From: Thetidibacter halocola
GTDB taxonomy: Bacteria; Pseudomonadota; Alphaproteobacteria; Rhodobacterales; Rhodobacteraceae
Length of the DNA: 64,000 nucleotides
NCBI RefSeq assembly: GCF_018224955.1
Contig: NZ_JAGTUU010000007.1
Span: 1-64,000 of the forward strand
Direction of reading: 5' to 3'
The notes below the pieces were generated by a model. That model ran no database searches. It was not told the origin of the DNA and saw only the letters and a program-made list of their open reading frames with translations. Positions 36,512 to 45,037 of this stretch are shown piece by piece. Position 1 is the first letter of the stretch; each line of letters begins with the position of its first letter. The position numbers and the translations under genes are program-made.

Positions 36512-39169
36512 ATGAAAGACCAGCCGACAGACATCGATGCCGTCGAATCCCAGGAGTGGCAGGACGCCATCGAGGACGTGATCGAACGCGACGGCGCGGA
36601 CCGCGCGCATTTCCTTCTGGACAAGGCGGTGCAACGGGCACGGGCCGCGGGCGCGAAGCTGCCCTTCTCGGCCACCACGCCCTACCAGAACACGATCTCG
36701 CCCGATGACGAGGTCGACATGCCCGGCGACTACGAGATGGAGTGGCGCATCCGCACCATCAACCGCTGGAACGCCATGGCGACGGTGGTCAAGCGGAACA
36801 AGGAAAGCAGCGAATACGGCGGCCACATCGCCAGTTTCGCATCCTCGGCCGCACTGTATGACGTCGGCCTCAACCATTTCTGGCGCTCGAAATCGGCGAT
36901 CCATGGCGGCGACCTGGTGTTCTTCCAGGGCCACGTGGTGCCGGGGATATACGCGCGGTCCTTCATGGAGGGGCGCATCAGCGAGGACGAGCTGAAGAAT
37001 TTCCGCTCCGAGGTCGCGGGTGGCGGCCTGTCCTCCTACCCGCATCCGTGGCTGATGCCGGATTACTGGCAGTTCCCGACAGTCAGCATGGGCCTGGGCC
37101 CGCTGATGGCGATCTACCAGGCGCGGTTCATGAAATATCTCGAGAACCGCGGCCTGATCGAGAAGCAGGGCCGCAAGGTCTGGGCCTTCCTCGGCGATGG
37201 CGAGATGGACGAACCCGAAAGCCTCGGTGCCATTGCGCTGGCGGCGCGCGAGGGGCTCGACAACTTGATCTTCGTCGTCAACTGCAACCTGCAACGCCTC
37301 GACGGCCCGGTGCGCGGCAACTCCAAGATCGTCCAGGAACTCGAGGGCGATTTCCGCGGCGCAGGCTGGGACGTGATCAAGCTGCTTTGGGGCAAGGGCT
37401 GGGACGAGCTGCTGGAGCAGGACACGTCCGGCAAGCTGCGGCAGCTGATGGACGAGACCATCGACGGCGACTACCAAACCTTCAAGTCCAAGGACGGCGC
37501 CTATATCCGCAAGCATTTCTTCGGCAAATATCCCGAGACCGCCGAATTGGTGAAGGACTGGACTGACGACCAGATCTGGGCGCTGCGCCGAGGCGGCCAT
37601 GATCCCAAGAAGGTCTACAACGCCTTCCTGCGCGCCACCAAGGCCGAGGGCCAGCCTACCGTCCTGCTGGTCAAGACGGTCAAGGGCTATGGCATGGGCA
37701 CCGCCGGTGAGGGGCAGAACACCACCCACCAGCAGAAGAAGATGCAGTTCGACCAGCTCAAGGCGATGCGCGACCGGTTCAAGATCCCGGTCACCGATGC
37801 CGAGTTGGAAAAGGACGTGCCCTTCGTCAGCCTGAACAACGCGCAGAAGGCCTACCTGGCCGAGCGCCGCAAGGAACTGGGCGGCTCCTTCCCCAAGCGG
37901 AACACTGAAAGCCCGAAACTGGAAATTCCGCCGCTCGAGGCGTTCAAGGGCCAGCTGGAATCCACCGGCGACCGCGAGATTTCGACCACGATGGCCTTTG
38001 TCCGCATCCTGACCACGCTGTTGCGTGACAAGAAGGTGGGGAAGCAGGTGGTTCCGATCGTGCCGGACGAGTCCCGCACCTTCGGCATGGAGGGCCTGTT
38101 CCGCAGCGTGGGCATCTACAACCCGCTGGGCCAGAAATACACGCCCGAAGACCGCGAGCAGATGTCCTACTACCGCGAGTCGGAAAGCGGGCAGGTGCTT
38201 CAGGAAGGCATCAACGAGGCCGGCGCAATGGCCGACTGGATTGCCGCCGCCACGTCCTACAGCAACCACGGCGTGCCGATGATCCCGTTCTACATCTACT
38301 ACTCGATGTTCGGGTTCCAGCGGATCGGCGATCTGGCCTGGGCCGCCGGCGACAGCCGCGCGCGCGGCTTCATGCTGGGCGGCACGGCGGGACGGACCAC
38401 GCTGAACGGCGAGGGTCTGCAGCACGAGGACGGGCACAGCCACATCCTTGCCAGCACCATCCCCAACTGCATCAGCTATGACCCGACCTTCAGCTACGAG
38501 GTCGCGGTGATCGTGCAGCACGGGCTTCAGCGGATGTTCGTCGATCAGCAGGACGTGTTCTTCTACCTGACGCTGATGAACGAGAACTATCAGCATCCCG
38601 AGATGCCCATGGGCTCCGAAGAGGGCATCATCAAAGGCATCTACCGGCTGCAAAAAACCGACCGACCCGGCAAGAAGCACGTCAACCTGATCGGCTCCGG
38701 CACCATCTTGGTGCAGGCGATCAAGGCGGCGGCGATGCTGAAAGAGGATTTCGGCGTCACGTCCGATATCTGGTCCGCCACCTCGTTCAACGAGCTGGCG
38801 CGGGATTGCCAGGACGCGCATCGCTTCAACCGGCTGAACCCGTTCGCCGAGCAGCGCACACCCTACATCTCGCAGGTGCTTTCGGGCGCCAAGGGGCCGT
38901 TCATCGCCGCGACCGACTACATGAAGAACTTCGCCGAGCAGGTCCGCGCTTGCGTCCCGGGCCGTTTCACGGTGCTGGGGACGGACGGGTTCGGACGGTC
39001 GGACAGCCGGGTGAACCTGCGCCGCTTCTTCGAGGTGGACGCGAACCACATCGCCGCCGCCGCCATGGTCGACCTGTGGCGCGAAGGGCATGTGAGCGAC
39101 AAGGACCTCGAGAAGGCTCTCAAGAAATACGAAATCGACGGCGGCAAGCCGAACCCGCGGCTAGTGTAA
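36512..39169 (+). CDS. aceE: pyruvate dehydrogenase E1 component, homodimeric type
   Basis: An 885-residue thiamine-diphosphate enzyme that decarboxylates pyruvate and reductively acetylates the E2 lipoyl group. The ThDP/Mg motif starts as AFLGDGEMDEPESLG (about residues 229-243) and continues to the VNCNLQRLDGPVRGNSKI segment. N-terminal features ISPDDEVDMPGDYEMEWRIR and HFWRSKSAIHGGDLVFFQGH match AceE. This is the large single-chain form used by gammaproteobacteria, whereas most alphaproteobacteria use split PdhA/PdhB. GGGAGAGG precedes the ATG at 36512. The 222-bp upstream gap has no gene; it contains a short dyad (ATGCG/CGCAT, 36340-36354) of unknown meaning. First gene of aceE-aceF-lpd. 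Confidence 0.96.
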   Translation: MKDQPTDIDAVESQEWQDAIEDVIERDGADRAHFLLDKAVQRARAAGAKLPFSATTPYQNTISPDDEVDMPGDYEMEWRIRTINRWNAMATVVKRNKESSEYGGHIASFASSAALYDVGLNHFWRSKSAIHGGDLVFFQGHVVPGIYARSFMEGRISEDELKNFRSEVAGGGLSSYPHPWLMPDYWQFPTVSMGLGPLMAIYQARFMKYLENRGLIEKQGRKVWAFLGDGEMDEPESLGAIALAAREGLDNLIFVVNCNLQRLDGPVRGNSKIVQELEGDFRGAGWDVIKLLWGKGWDELLEQDTSGKLRQLMDETIDGDYQTFKSKDGAYIRKHFFGKYPETAELVKDWTDDQIWALRRGGHDPKKVYNAFLRATKAEGQPTVLLVKTVKGYGMGTAGEGQNTTHQQKKMQFDQLKAMRDRFKIPVTDAELEKDVPFVSLNNAQKAYLAERRKELGGSFPKRNTESPKLEIPPLEAFKGQLESTGDREISTTMAFVRILTTLLRDKKVGKQVVPIVPDESRTFGMEGLFRSVGIYNPLGQKYTPEDREQMSYYRESESGQVLQEGINEAGAMADWIAAATSYSNHGVPMIPFYIYYSMFGFQRIGDLAWAAGDSRARGFMLGGTAGRTTLNGEGLQHEDGHSHILASTIPNCISYDPTFSYEVAVIVQHGLQRMFVDQQDVFFYLTLMNENYQHPEMPMGSEEGIIKGIYRLQKTDRPGKKHVNLIGSGTILVQAIKAAAMLKEDFGVTSDIWSATSFNELARDCQDAHRFNRLNPFAEQRTPYISQVLSGAKGPFIAATDYMKNFAEQVRACVPGRFTVLGTDGFGRSDSRVNLRRFFEVDANHIAAAAMVDLWREGHVSDKDLEKALKKYEIDGGKPNPRLV

Positions 39170-39190
39170 GCGCGGAACGGAGGACAGATT

Positions 39191-40450
39191 ATGACGACTG
39201 AAGTGAAAGTTCCCGATATCGGCGATTTCAAGGACGTGCCGGTGGTGACGATCCTGGTCAGCGTGGGCGATACGATCGCGGTGGAGGATCCCATCGTCGA
39301 ACTGGAAAGCGACAAGGCCACGATGGAGGTGCCATCCTCGGCCGCCGGTGTCGTGAAGGAGATCAAGGTCGCAGAGGGCGACAAGGTATCCGAAGGCTCG
39401 CTCATCCTGATCGTCGAGGGCGCTGACGCCCCGGCAGCCAAGGAAGCGCCCAAGGCCGAGGCGCCCAAGGCTACTGCCCCTGCCGCCGCGCCAGCCCCTG
39501 CCGCGGCACCCGCCCCGGCAGCCGTGACCGATGCCGGTTTCTCCAAGGTGCACGCATCTCCGTCCGTCCGGGCCTATGCCCGCCGGGTCGAGGTGGATCT
39601 GAACAAGGTGAACGGATCGGGCCGCAAGGGCCGCATCCTGCGCGAGGACGTGGAAAAGGCGCTCAAGGCGCAGACGGTTCCGGCAGCAAGTGGTGGGGCC
39701 GTTTCGGGCGGCATGGGTATTCCGCCGATCCCCGTGGTCGATTTCTCCAAGTTCGGGCCGATCGAAGAGGTCGAGATGCCCCGGATCAAGAAGCTTTCGG
39801 GCCCGGCGCTGCATCGCAGCTGGCTGAACGTGCCGCATGTCACCCACAATGACGAGGCCGACATCACCGAGCTGGACCAGTATCGCAAGGAGATGGACAC
39901 CCAGGCCAAGGACGAGGGCTATCGCGTCACGCTGCTCTCCTTCGTCATCAAGGCGTCGGTCTCCGCGCTCAAGACCCATTGGGAGGTCAACTCCTCGATC
40001 CATCCCGATGGCGACAAGCTGATCCGCAAGTCGTTCTACAATATCGGCTTCGCCGCCGATACGCCGAACGGGCTGGTGGTGCCGGTCATCAAGGATGCCG
40101 ACCGCAAGGGTCTTGTGGAAATCTCGAAAGAGCTGGGCGAACTCAGTGCCAAGGCCCGCAAGGGAGAGCTGAAATCGGGCGACATGTCCGGCGCGACCTT
40201 CACCATCTCGTCACTGGGCGGGATCGGGGGCACGTCGTTCACGCCCATCGTGAACGCGCCTGAGGTGGCGATCCTGGGCCTGACCCGGTCCAAGATGGCG
40301 CCGGTCTGGGATGGCGAGCAGTTCGTGCCGCGCCTGATGCAGCCGCTGTCGCTGTCCTATGACCATCGCGCCATCGACGGGGCCCTGGCCGCACGCTTCT
40401 GCGTGACGCTCAAGACCCTGCTCGGTGACATGCGCAAGCTGATGTGGTGA
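39191..40450 (+). CDS. aceF: dihydrolipoamide acetyltransferase (pyruvate dehydrogenase E2)
   Basis: A 419-residue E2 core enzyme that moves the acetyl group from lipoate to CoA. Domains in order: one lipoyl domain (residues 2-77, lipoylated Lys42 in ELESDKATMEVPS), an Ala/Pro linker (about 78-115), a peripheral-subunit-binding domain (about 120-157, SPSVRAYARRVEVDLNKVNG), and the catalytic domain (about 190-419) ending with the HxxxDG motif SYDHRAIDGALAARF. The lipoyl part is nearly identical in sequence to that at the start of lpd. It lies 21 bp after aceE and 9 bp before lpd. GGAGGA precedes the ATG. Confidence 0.96.
   Translation: MTTEVKVPDIGDFKDVPVVTILVSVGDTIAVEDPIVELESDKATMEVPSSAAGVVKEIKVAEGDKVSEGSLILIVEGADAPAAKEAPKAEAPKATAPAAAPAPAAAPAPAAVTDAGFSKVHASPSVRAYARRVEVDLNKVNGSGRKGRILREDVEKALKAQTVPAASGGAVSGGMGIPPIPVVDFSKFGPIEEVEMPRIKKLSGPALHRSWLNVPHVTHNDEADITELDQYRKEMDTQAKDEGYRVTLLSFVIKASVSALKTHWEVNSSIHPDGDKLIRKSFYNIGFAADTPNGLVVPVIKDADRKGLVEISKELGELSAKARKGELKSGDMSGATFTISSLGGIGGTSFTPIVNAPEVAILGLTRSKMAPVWDGEQFVPRLMQPLSLSYDHRAIDGALAARFCVTLKTLLGDMRKLMW
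39203..39234 (+). repeat. 32-bp direct repeat, copy 1 (lipoyl domain start of aceF)
   Basis: These 32 bases, encoding VKVPDIGDFK, are identical to 40466-40497 at the start of lpdA; similarity continues with substitutions through the whole lipoyl domain. The distance between the copies is 1263 bp. The pair reflects duplication of the lipoyl domain, or gene conversion, inside the operon. Confidence 0.9.
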
Positions 40451-40459
40451 GGTGACGAC

Positions 40460-42190
40460 ATGGATGTGAAAGTTCCCGATATCGGCGATTTCAAGGATGT
40501 TCCGGTCGTCTCGATCCTCGTCTCGGTGGGTGACACCGTCGCCGCCGAGGACCCGCTGATCGAGCTGGAATCCGACAAGGCCACGATGGAAGTGCCCTCG
40601 CCCGCCGCGGGCGTGGTCAAGGCGATCAAGGTCGCAGAGGGTGACAAGGTTTCCGAAGGCACCGTCATCATGGTGCTTGAGGGCGCCGACGCGAAAGATG
40701 CGGCGCCCGAACCCGAGGCCCCCGCAGCCGAGGCGCCCAAGGCGGTTGCCGCCACCGGCAGCGCCTCCGGCCCCGGCGACATCCATGCCGAGGTGGTCGT
40801 GCTGGGCTCCGGCCCAGGCGGCTATACGGCGGCGTTCCGCGCCGCAGACCTGGGCAAGAGCGTGGTTCTGATCGAGGCGAACAGCACCCTTGGCGGGGTC
40901 TGCCTGAACGTGGGCTGCATCCCGTCCAAGGCGCTACTGCACGTCGCCAAGGTGATCACCGAGGCCGAGGAAATGGCCTCGCACGGGATCAGCTTTGGTG
41001 CGCCGCAGATCGACCTCGACGACTTGCGCGACTTCAAGGACAGCGTGGTGGGCAAGCTGACCGGCGGACTCGACGGTCTGGCCAAGGGGCGCAAGGTGAC
41101 GGTGGTGCGGGGCTACGGCAAGTTCACCGGGCCGAACATGATCTCCGTCGAGGGCAAGGAGCCCAAGACCGTAAGCTTCGACCAGTGCATCATCGCCGCC
41201 GGCTCGGAACCCGTCACGCTGCCCTTCATCCCGCATGACGATCCTCGCGTGATCGACTCGACCGGCGCGCTCGACCTGATGGACGTACCCGAGCGGATGC
41301 TGGTGCTGGGCGGTGGGATCATCGGTCTGGAGATGGCCTGTGTCTATGACGCGCTGGGATCGAAGATCACGGTCGTCGAACTGATGGACCAGATCATTCC
41401 CGGCGCCGACAAGGACATCGTCAAGCCGCTGATGACCCGGATCAAGGGGCGGTATGAGAACATCTTTCTCAAGACCAAGGTGACGGGGGCCGAGGCCACC
41501 GATGCCGGGATCAAGATCACCTTCCAGGACGAGAACGGAGAGAGCTTCTCCGACACGTTCGACAAGGTGCTGGTCGCCGTGGGCCGCCGCCCGAACGGCA
41601 AGAAGGTCGACGCGGAAAAGGCCGGTGTTGCGGTGGACGATCGCGGCTTTATCGCCGTGGACAACCAGCAGCGCACCGGCGTGCCGCATATCTTCGCCAT
41701 CGGCGACGTGGTGGGCCAGCCGATGCTGGCGCACAAGGCTGTGCACGAGGGCAAGGTCGCTGCCGAGGTCTGCGCGGGACACAAGCGGTTCTTCGACGCC
41801 TCGCTGATCCCGTCGGTCGCCTATACCGATCCCGAGGTGGCGTGGTGCGGCGTCACGGAGGTCGATGCGAAGGCGAAGGGCATAAAGTACGAAAAGGGCG
41901 TCTTCCCCTGGGCAGCATCCGGGCGCAGCCTGTCCAACGGTCGCAGCGAAGGCATGACCAAGCTGCTCTTCGACCCGGAAGACCAGCGCGTGATCGGCGG
42001 CTGCATCGTCGGCACCAACGCCGGCGACCTAATTTCCGAAGTCGCGCTTGCGATCGAGATGGGTGCGGACGCGGTGGACCTGGGCCACACGATCCACCCG
42101 CATCCAACCCTGTCGGAAACGGTGAACTTTGCCGCAGAGATGTTCGAAGGCACGATCACCGACCTGATCCCGCCGAAGAAGAAGCATTGA
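40460..42190 (+). CDS. lpdA: dihydrolipoyl dehydrogenase (pyruvate dehydrogenase E3) with N-terminal lipoyl domain
   Basis: A 576-residue E3. Residues 1-77 are an extra lipoyl domain (Lys40 in ELESDKATMEVPS), followed by an Ala/Pro/Glu linker to about 110. The flavoprotein proper begins with VVLGSGPGGYTAAFRAADLG. The redox disulfide lies in GGVCLNVGCIPSKALLH, the NAD site in LVLGGGIIGLEMACVYDALG, and the catalytic His-Glu pair in GHTIHPHPTLSETV. It reoxidises dihydrolipoamide with NAD+. E3 proteins carrying their own lipoyl domain are known from pdh operons of, for example, Cupriavidus and Neisseria. The gene ends in a strong terminator. Confidence 0.96.
   Translation: MDVKVPDIGDFKDVPVVSILVSVGDTVAAEDPLIELESDKATMEVPSPAAGVVKAIKVAEGDKVSEGTVIMVLEGADAKDAAPEPEAPAAEAPKAVAATGSASGPGDIHAEVVVLGSGPGGYTAAFRAADLGKSVVLIEANSTLGGVCLNVGCIPSKALLHVAKVITEAEEMASHGISFGAPQIDLDDLRDFKDSVVGKLTGGLDGLAKGRKVTVVRGYGKFTGPNMISVEGKEPKTVSFDQCIIAAGSEPVTLPFIPHDDPRVIDSTGALDLMDVPERMLVLGGGIIGLEMACVYDALGSKITVVELMDQIIPGADKDIVKPLMTRIKGRYENIFLKTKVTGAEATDAGIKITFQDENGESFSDTFDKVLVAVGRRPNGKKVDAEKAGVAVDDRGFIAVDNQQRTGVPHIFAIGDVVGQPMLAHKAVHEGKVAAEVCAGHKRFFDASLIPSVAYTDPEVAWCGVTEVDAKAKGIKYEKGVFPWAASGRSLSNGRSEGMTKLLFDPEDQRVIGGCIVGTNAGDLISEVALAIEMGADAVDLGHTIHPHPTLSETVNFAAEMFEGTITDLIPPKKKH
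40466..40497 (+). repeat. 32-bp direct repeat, copy 2 (lipoyl domain start of lpdA)
   Basis: Second copy of the 32-base identical stretch described at 39203-39234. In both genes it begins a few codons after the start. Recombination between the copies would remove most of aceF in frame. Confidence 0.9.
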
Positions 42191-42249
42191 GGGCAGGGGC
42201 GGAAAAAAAACCTCGCCCTGAATCGACGTGGTTCAACCCACCAAACACA

Positions 42250-42276
42250 AAGGCCCGGCATCGCGCCGGGCCTTTT
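42250..42276. terminator. Bidirectional terminator between lpdA and chrR
   Basis: A perfect 10-bp stem AAGGCCCGGC/GCCGGGCCTT with a five-base loop. It is followed by TTTT on the plus strand and by TTTGTGTTTGG on the minus strand. It stands between convergent genes and can end both the pdh transcript and the rpoE-chrR transcript. Confidence 0.85.
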
Positions 42277-42298
42277 CATGTCGTGCATGTGCGGCAGT

Positions 42299-42949
42299 TC
42301 AGATCCGCAGGAAGGGCTGCGCGAGGCGCGGGATGAGCCCCTTGAAGCGCAGCGGCGCGTCCGTCACGGCAAGGCAGATGCAATCCTCGGAGATGTCCGC
42401 GACCGGCGTGTGGTGCAGGTCCTCGTGCGCCACCTCGATGTCGCCACGCGCGAACAGTCCGTCATCGTCGGAAAACGCACCCTGGAGAACCAGCGTCAGT
42501 TCCATACCACGATGACCGTGGTCCGGGATCGCCATGCCCGCCGGGATATACAGCAGGCGCGCGGTGGCGTCGCCCTGCGTCGGCAGGATGGCCTGCTTGA
42601 CCCCCATGCCGACGGGCCGCCATTTCACGTCGGCCAGCGATCCGCCGACGTAATCGCGCAGCGGTGCGGGCAGCACCGGGTCCGCCGCCTGGACGCGCTT
42701 TTCGGGGGCTGCCCAGGCGCCATTGCGGATCAGGTCCAGCGCGCCCACCAGACAGGCGTCCGACACCTCGACGCTGTCGCAATCCTCGATCAGGGCGCCG
42801 CCAACGGCGTCATGCGCCTCGACCGCCGCGCGGCACGTGTCGCAGAGCGAGACATGGGTCGCGACGATCAGGTTCACGGCCTCAGGCAGGGTGCCCGCGG
42901 AATAGCCGAGGATCAGGTCATCGGTCAGGTGGTGTTTCGGTTCGGTCAT
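42299..42949 (-). CDS. chrR: zinc-binding anti-sigma factor ChrR
   Basis: A 216-residue anti-sigma factor that binds RpoE and releases it on exposure to singlet oxygen or organic peroxide. The N-terminal zinc anti-sigma domain has His6/His7, then His32-x3-Cys36-x2-Cys39 (ATHVSLCDTC). The C-terminal cupin-like domain has the second zinc site in IPDHGHRGMELTLVLQGAF (His144, His146, Glu150) and a His near residue 180 (AHEDLHHTP). These match the ligands described for Rhodobacter sphaeroides ChrR with a shift of about three residues in the cupin. It begins 8 bases after the rpoE stop. An upstream GTG at 42961 overlapping rpoE is a less likely start. Confidence 0.93.
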   Translation of the reverse strand: MTEPKHHLTDDLILGYSAGTLPEAVNLIVATHVSLCDTCRAAVEAHDAVGGALIEDCDSVEVSDACLVGALDLIRNGAWAAPEKRVQAADPVLPAPLRDYVGGSLADVKWRPVGMGVKQAILPTQGDATARLLYIPAGMAIPDHGHRGMELTLVLQGAFSDDDGLFARGDIEVAHEDLHHTPVADISEDCICLAVTDAPLRFKGLIPRLAQPFLRI

Positions 42950-42957
42950 CGTCTTCT

Positions 42958-43515
42958 TCACTTCTTGTCCATCGCGTGGCGCAGCCGTTCCAGCGCCAGG
43001 CGGATGCGGGATTTGATCGTGCCCAGGGGCAGGCCTGTCTGTTCTGCGATCTCGCTATGCGAAAGGTCGCCGAAATAGGCCTTTTCGATCAGTTCCCTCT
43101 GTTTCTCGGGGAGAGAGGCGATGGCCTCTCCCAGGCGTTCACTTTCCTGTTGCAGCATCACGATATCCGCCTGGTCGGGTTCGGATTCCGGCCCCCAGGG
43201 GATGTCCTCAGGCTCGGGGCGGCGCGTGCGGCGCAGTATGTCTATCTTCCTGTTCCGGGCGATCGTGTAGATCCACGTCGCGACCGAGGCCCGCGCCGGG
43301 TCGAACTGCGCGGCCTTGTGCCAGACCGTCGCCATCACTTCCTGCGTGCATTCCTCGGCCAGCGCCGCGTCGGAGCCGGACCGCATCAGGAACGCCTTCA
43401 CCCGTGGTGCGAAATGCCGAAACAGCTCGACGAAAGCGGCTTCGTCGCGCAAGTCACGTATGCGGATCAGGCAATTGACCCAATCTGTCGGCATGTCACG
43501 GGTTTGCAGACCCAC
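42958..43515 (-). CDS. rpoE: ECF sigma factor RpoE (singlet-oxygen response)
   Basis: A 185-residue extracytoplasmic-function sigma factor. Region 2 runs from AAFVELFRHFAPRVKAFLMR to SVATWIYTIARNRKIDILRR and region 4 contains ELIEKAYFGDLSHSEIAEQT and GLPLGTIKSRIRLALERLR. It is very like R. sphaeroides RpoE (ECF11 group). The GTG at 43515 is chosen because AGGAAG lies six bases before it; the ATG at 43494 has no ribosome site but would also keep region 2 complete. It forms an operon with chrR and has an autoregulatory-type promoter upstream. Confidence 0.92.
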   Translation of the reverse strand: MGLQTRDMPTDWVNCLIRIRDLRDEAAFVELFRHFAPRVKAFLMRSGSDAALAEECTQEVMATVWHKAAQFDPARASVATWIYTIARNRKIDILRRTRRPEPEDIPWGPESEPDQADIVMLQQESERLGEAIASLPEKQRELIEKAYFGDLSHSEIAEQTGLPLGTIKSRIRLALERLRHAMDKK

Positions 43516-43624
43516 GCGTTTCTTCCTTGCAGCCCGATCCCGTGCGACAGATCCGTCATATCCGGCCGGAGCAACCGACGCGGTATCACAATCATCGAAA
43601 GGCGCAGAACTGCCGAACATGCAC

Positions 43625-43654
43625 AGTCTACGCAAGCCAAACCATAGCGGATCA
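43625..43654 (-). promoter_or_regulatory. Sigma-E (RpoE) type promoter of rpoE-chrR
   Basis: On the minus strand TGATCC (43649-43654) and TAGACT (43625-43630) are 18 bases apart. This matches the R. sphaeroides RpoE consensus as I recall it (TGATCC, about 18 bases, TAAGA-like) and implies autoregulation. The transcript leader would be about 105 bases. Confidence 0.7.
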
Positions 43655-43676
43655 AAATTTTTTCGCAGAGTTTTTT

Positions 43677-43706
43677 TCATCCGACTGGACGGCGTCGGCG
43701 TAAACC
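43677..43706 (+). promoter_or_regulatory. Candidate sigma-E promoter of the divergent five-gene operon
   Basis: TCATCC (43677-43682) and TAAACC (43701-43706) are 18 bases apart, directed away from rpoE. The -35 differs by one base from the rpoE copy. It ends 35 bases before the start of the FAD oxidoreductase gene. Between the two divergent promoters lies a tract rich in A and T. Confidence 0.55.
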
Positions 43707-43741
43707 TGTCTAGACAATGCAAAACGAGGGAGCAGTCCAAC

Positions 43742-45037
43742 ATGCCATTCGAAGCCCACGCGGCGCCGCCGCGCAGGATCGCCGTGATTGGCGGTGGAAT
43801 CTCTGGCATGGGAGCGGCATACATGCTCTCCGAAGACCACGAGGTGACCCTGTTCGAGGCAGAACCGCGCCTTGGCGGGCATGCGCGCACCCTGATCGCC
43901 GGCAAGCGCGGCGACCAGCCGGTCGACACGGGTTTCATCGTGTTCAACTACGCAAATTACCCGCTGATGGCGCGGCTGTTCGCCGATCTCGACGTGCCGG
44001 TGACGAAATCGGACATGAGCTTTTCCGCCTCGCTGCGGGGCGGCGCGATGGAATACGGCCTGCGCAACCTGCGCGCGCTGTTCGCGCAGCCAAGAAACGC
44101 GGTCGACCCGCGGTTCCTGCGCATGGTCCGCGACATCGTGCACTTCAACAAGAACGCGCTGGATGGTGCCCGTGACCGCAGCGCCAGCCTGGGCGACTTT
44201 CTGGACAATCTCGGCACGGGCGACTGGTTCCGTGACTATTACCTGCTGCCGCTGTCGGGCGCGATCTGGTCGACGCCGACCGACAAGATCCTCGATTTCC
44301 CGGCCCACGCGCTGATCAGTTTCTTCGAGAACCACGCGCTGCTGAACCATTCCGGCCAGCACCAGTGGTACACGGTGCAGGGCGGGTCGCGCGAATATGT
44401 TCGCCGGCTGGGTGCGGCAATGCAGGCCCGTAGCGTCCGGATGCGTCTCGGATGCCCGGTCGAGGGGGTGCGGCGCACCACCACAGGCGCCGAGGTGCGG
44501 GCCCGCGGCGATTGGGACGGGTTCGATGACGTTGTCTTTGCCACCCATTCCGACGACACGCTGCACCTGCTGACCGACGCCACCCCCGAAGAACGCGGCG
44601 CGCTGGGTGCGGTGGCCTATCAGCCGAACCGCGTGGTGCTGCATGCCGACACCGCCATCATGCCGAAACGGCGCGCGGTCTGGTCGTCCTGGAACTATAC
44701 CGAGGCGGTGCGCAAGGACATGAACACGATCGACCTCACATACTGGATGAACTGCCTTCAGCCGATCCCCAAGGACGATCCGATGTTCGTCACCCTGAAC
44801 TCGGTCCGACCTATCCGCGAGGATCTGATCTATGACGAGACGGTGCTGCGCCACCCGGTCTATGACCTGGCCGCACTAGAGGCGCAAGAACTGATCGCGG
44901 CCCGCAACGGCACCCGCAACACCTGGTTTTGCGGCGCCTGGATGAAGAACGGCTTTCACGAGGACGGCCTTGCCAGCGCCGCCGACGTGGTCGAGGCGCT
45001 TCGCGCTCGCGACGCCGTGGCGGCGGAGGCGGCATGA
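43742..45037 (+). CDS. FAD/NAD(P)-binding amine-oxidase-like protein of the RpoE regulon
   Basis: A 431-residue flavoprotein. The dinucleotide-binding motif is IAVIGGGISGMGAAYMLSED (residues about 13-32), followed by EAEPRLGGHARTL. Conserved segments VDTGFIVFNYANYPLMARLF and FDDVVFATHSDDTLHLLTD match the NAD(P)-binding amine-oxidase/desaturase family whose R. sphaeroides members lie in a sigma-E-dependent operon. From memory, a flavin desaturase in that system takes part in making furan fatty acids. The substrate is therefore probably a membrane acyl chain. First gene of a five-gene run; its stop overlaps the next start (ATGA). Confidence 0.82.
   Translation: MPFEAHAAPPRRIAVIGGGISGMGAAYMLSEDHEVTLFEAEPRLGGHARTLIAGKRGDQPVDTGFIVFNYANYPLMARLFADLDVPVTKSDMSFSASLRGGAMEYGLRNLRALFAQPRNAVDPRFLRMVRDIVHFNKNALDGARDRSASLGDFLDNLGTGDWFRDYYLLPLSGAIWSTPTDKILDFPAHALISFFENHALLNHSGQHQWYTVQGGSREYVRRLGAAMQARSVRMRLGCPVEGVRRTTTGAEVRARGDWDGFDDVVFATHSDDTLHLLTDATPEERGALGAVAYQPNRVVLHADTAIMPKRRAVWSSWNYTEAVRKDMNTIDLTYWMNCLQPIPKDDPMFVTLNSVRPIREDLIYDETVLRHPVYDLAALEAQELIAARNGTRNTWFCGAWMKNGFHEDGLASAADVVEALRARDAVAAEAA

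Noticed and set aside
36368-39091. A 907-codon frame antisense to aceE
   Set aside because: Composition is that of a reversed high-GC gene; aceE carries all motifs.
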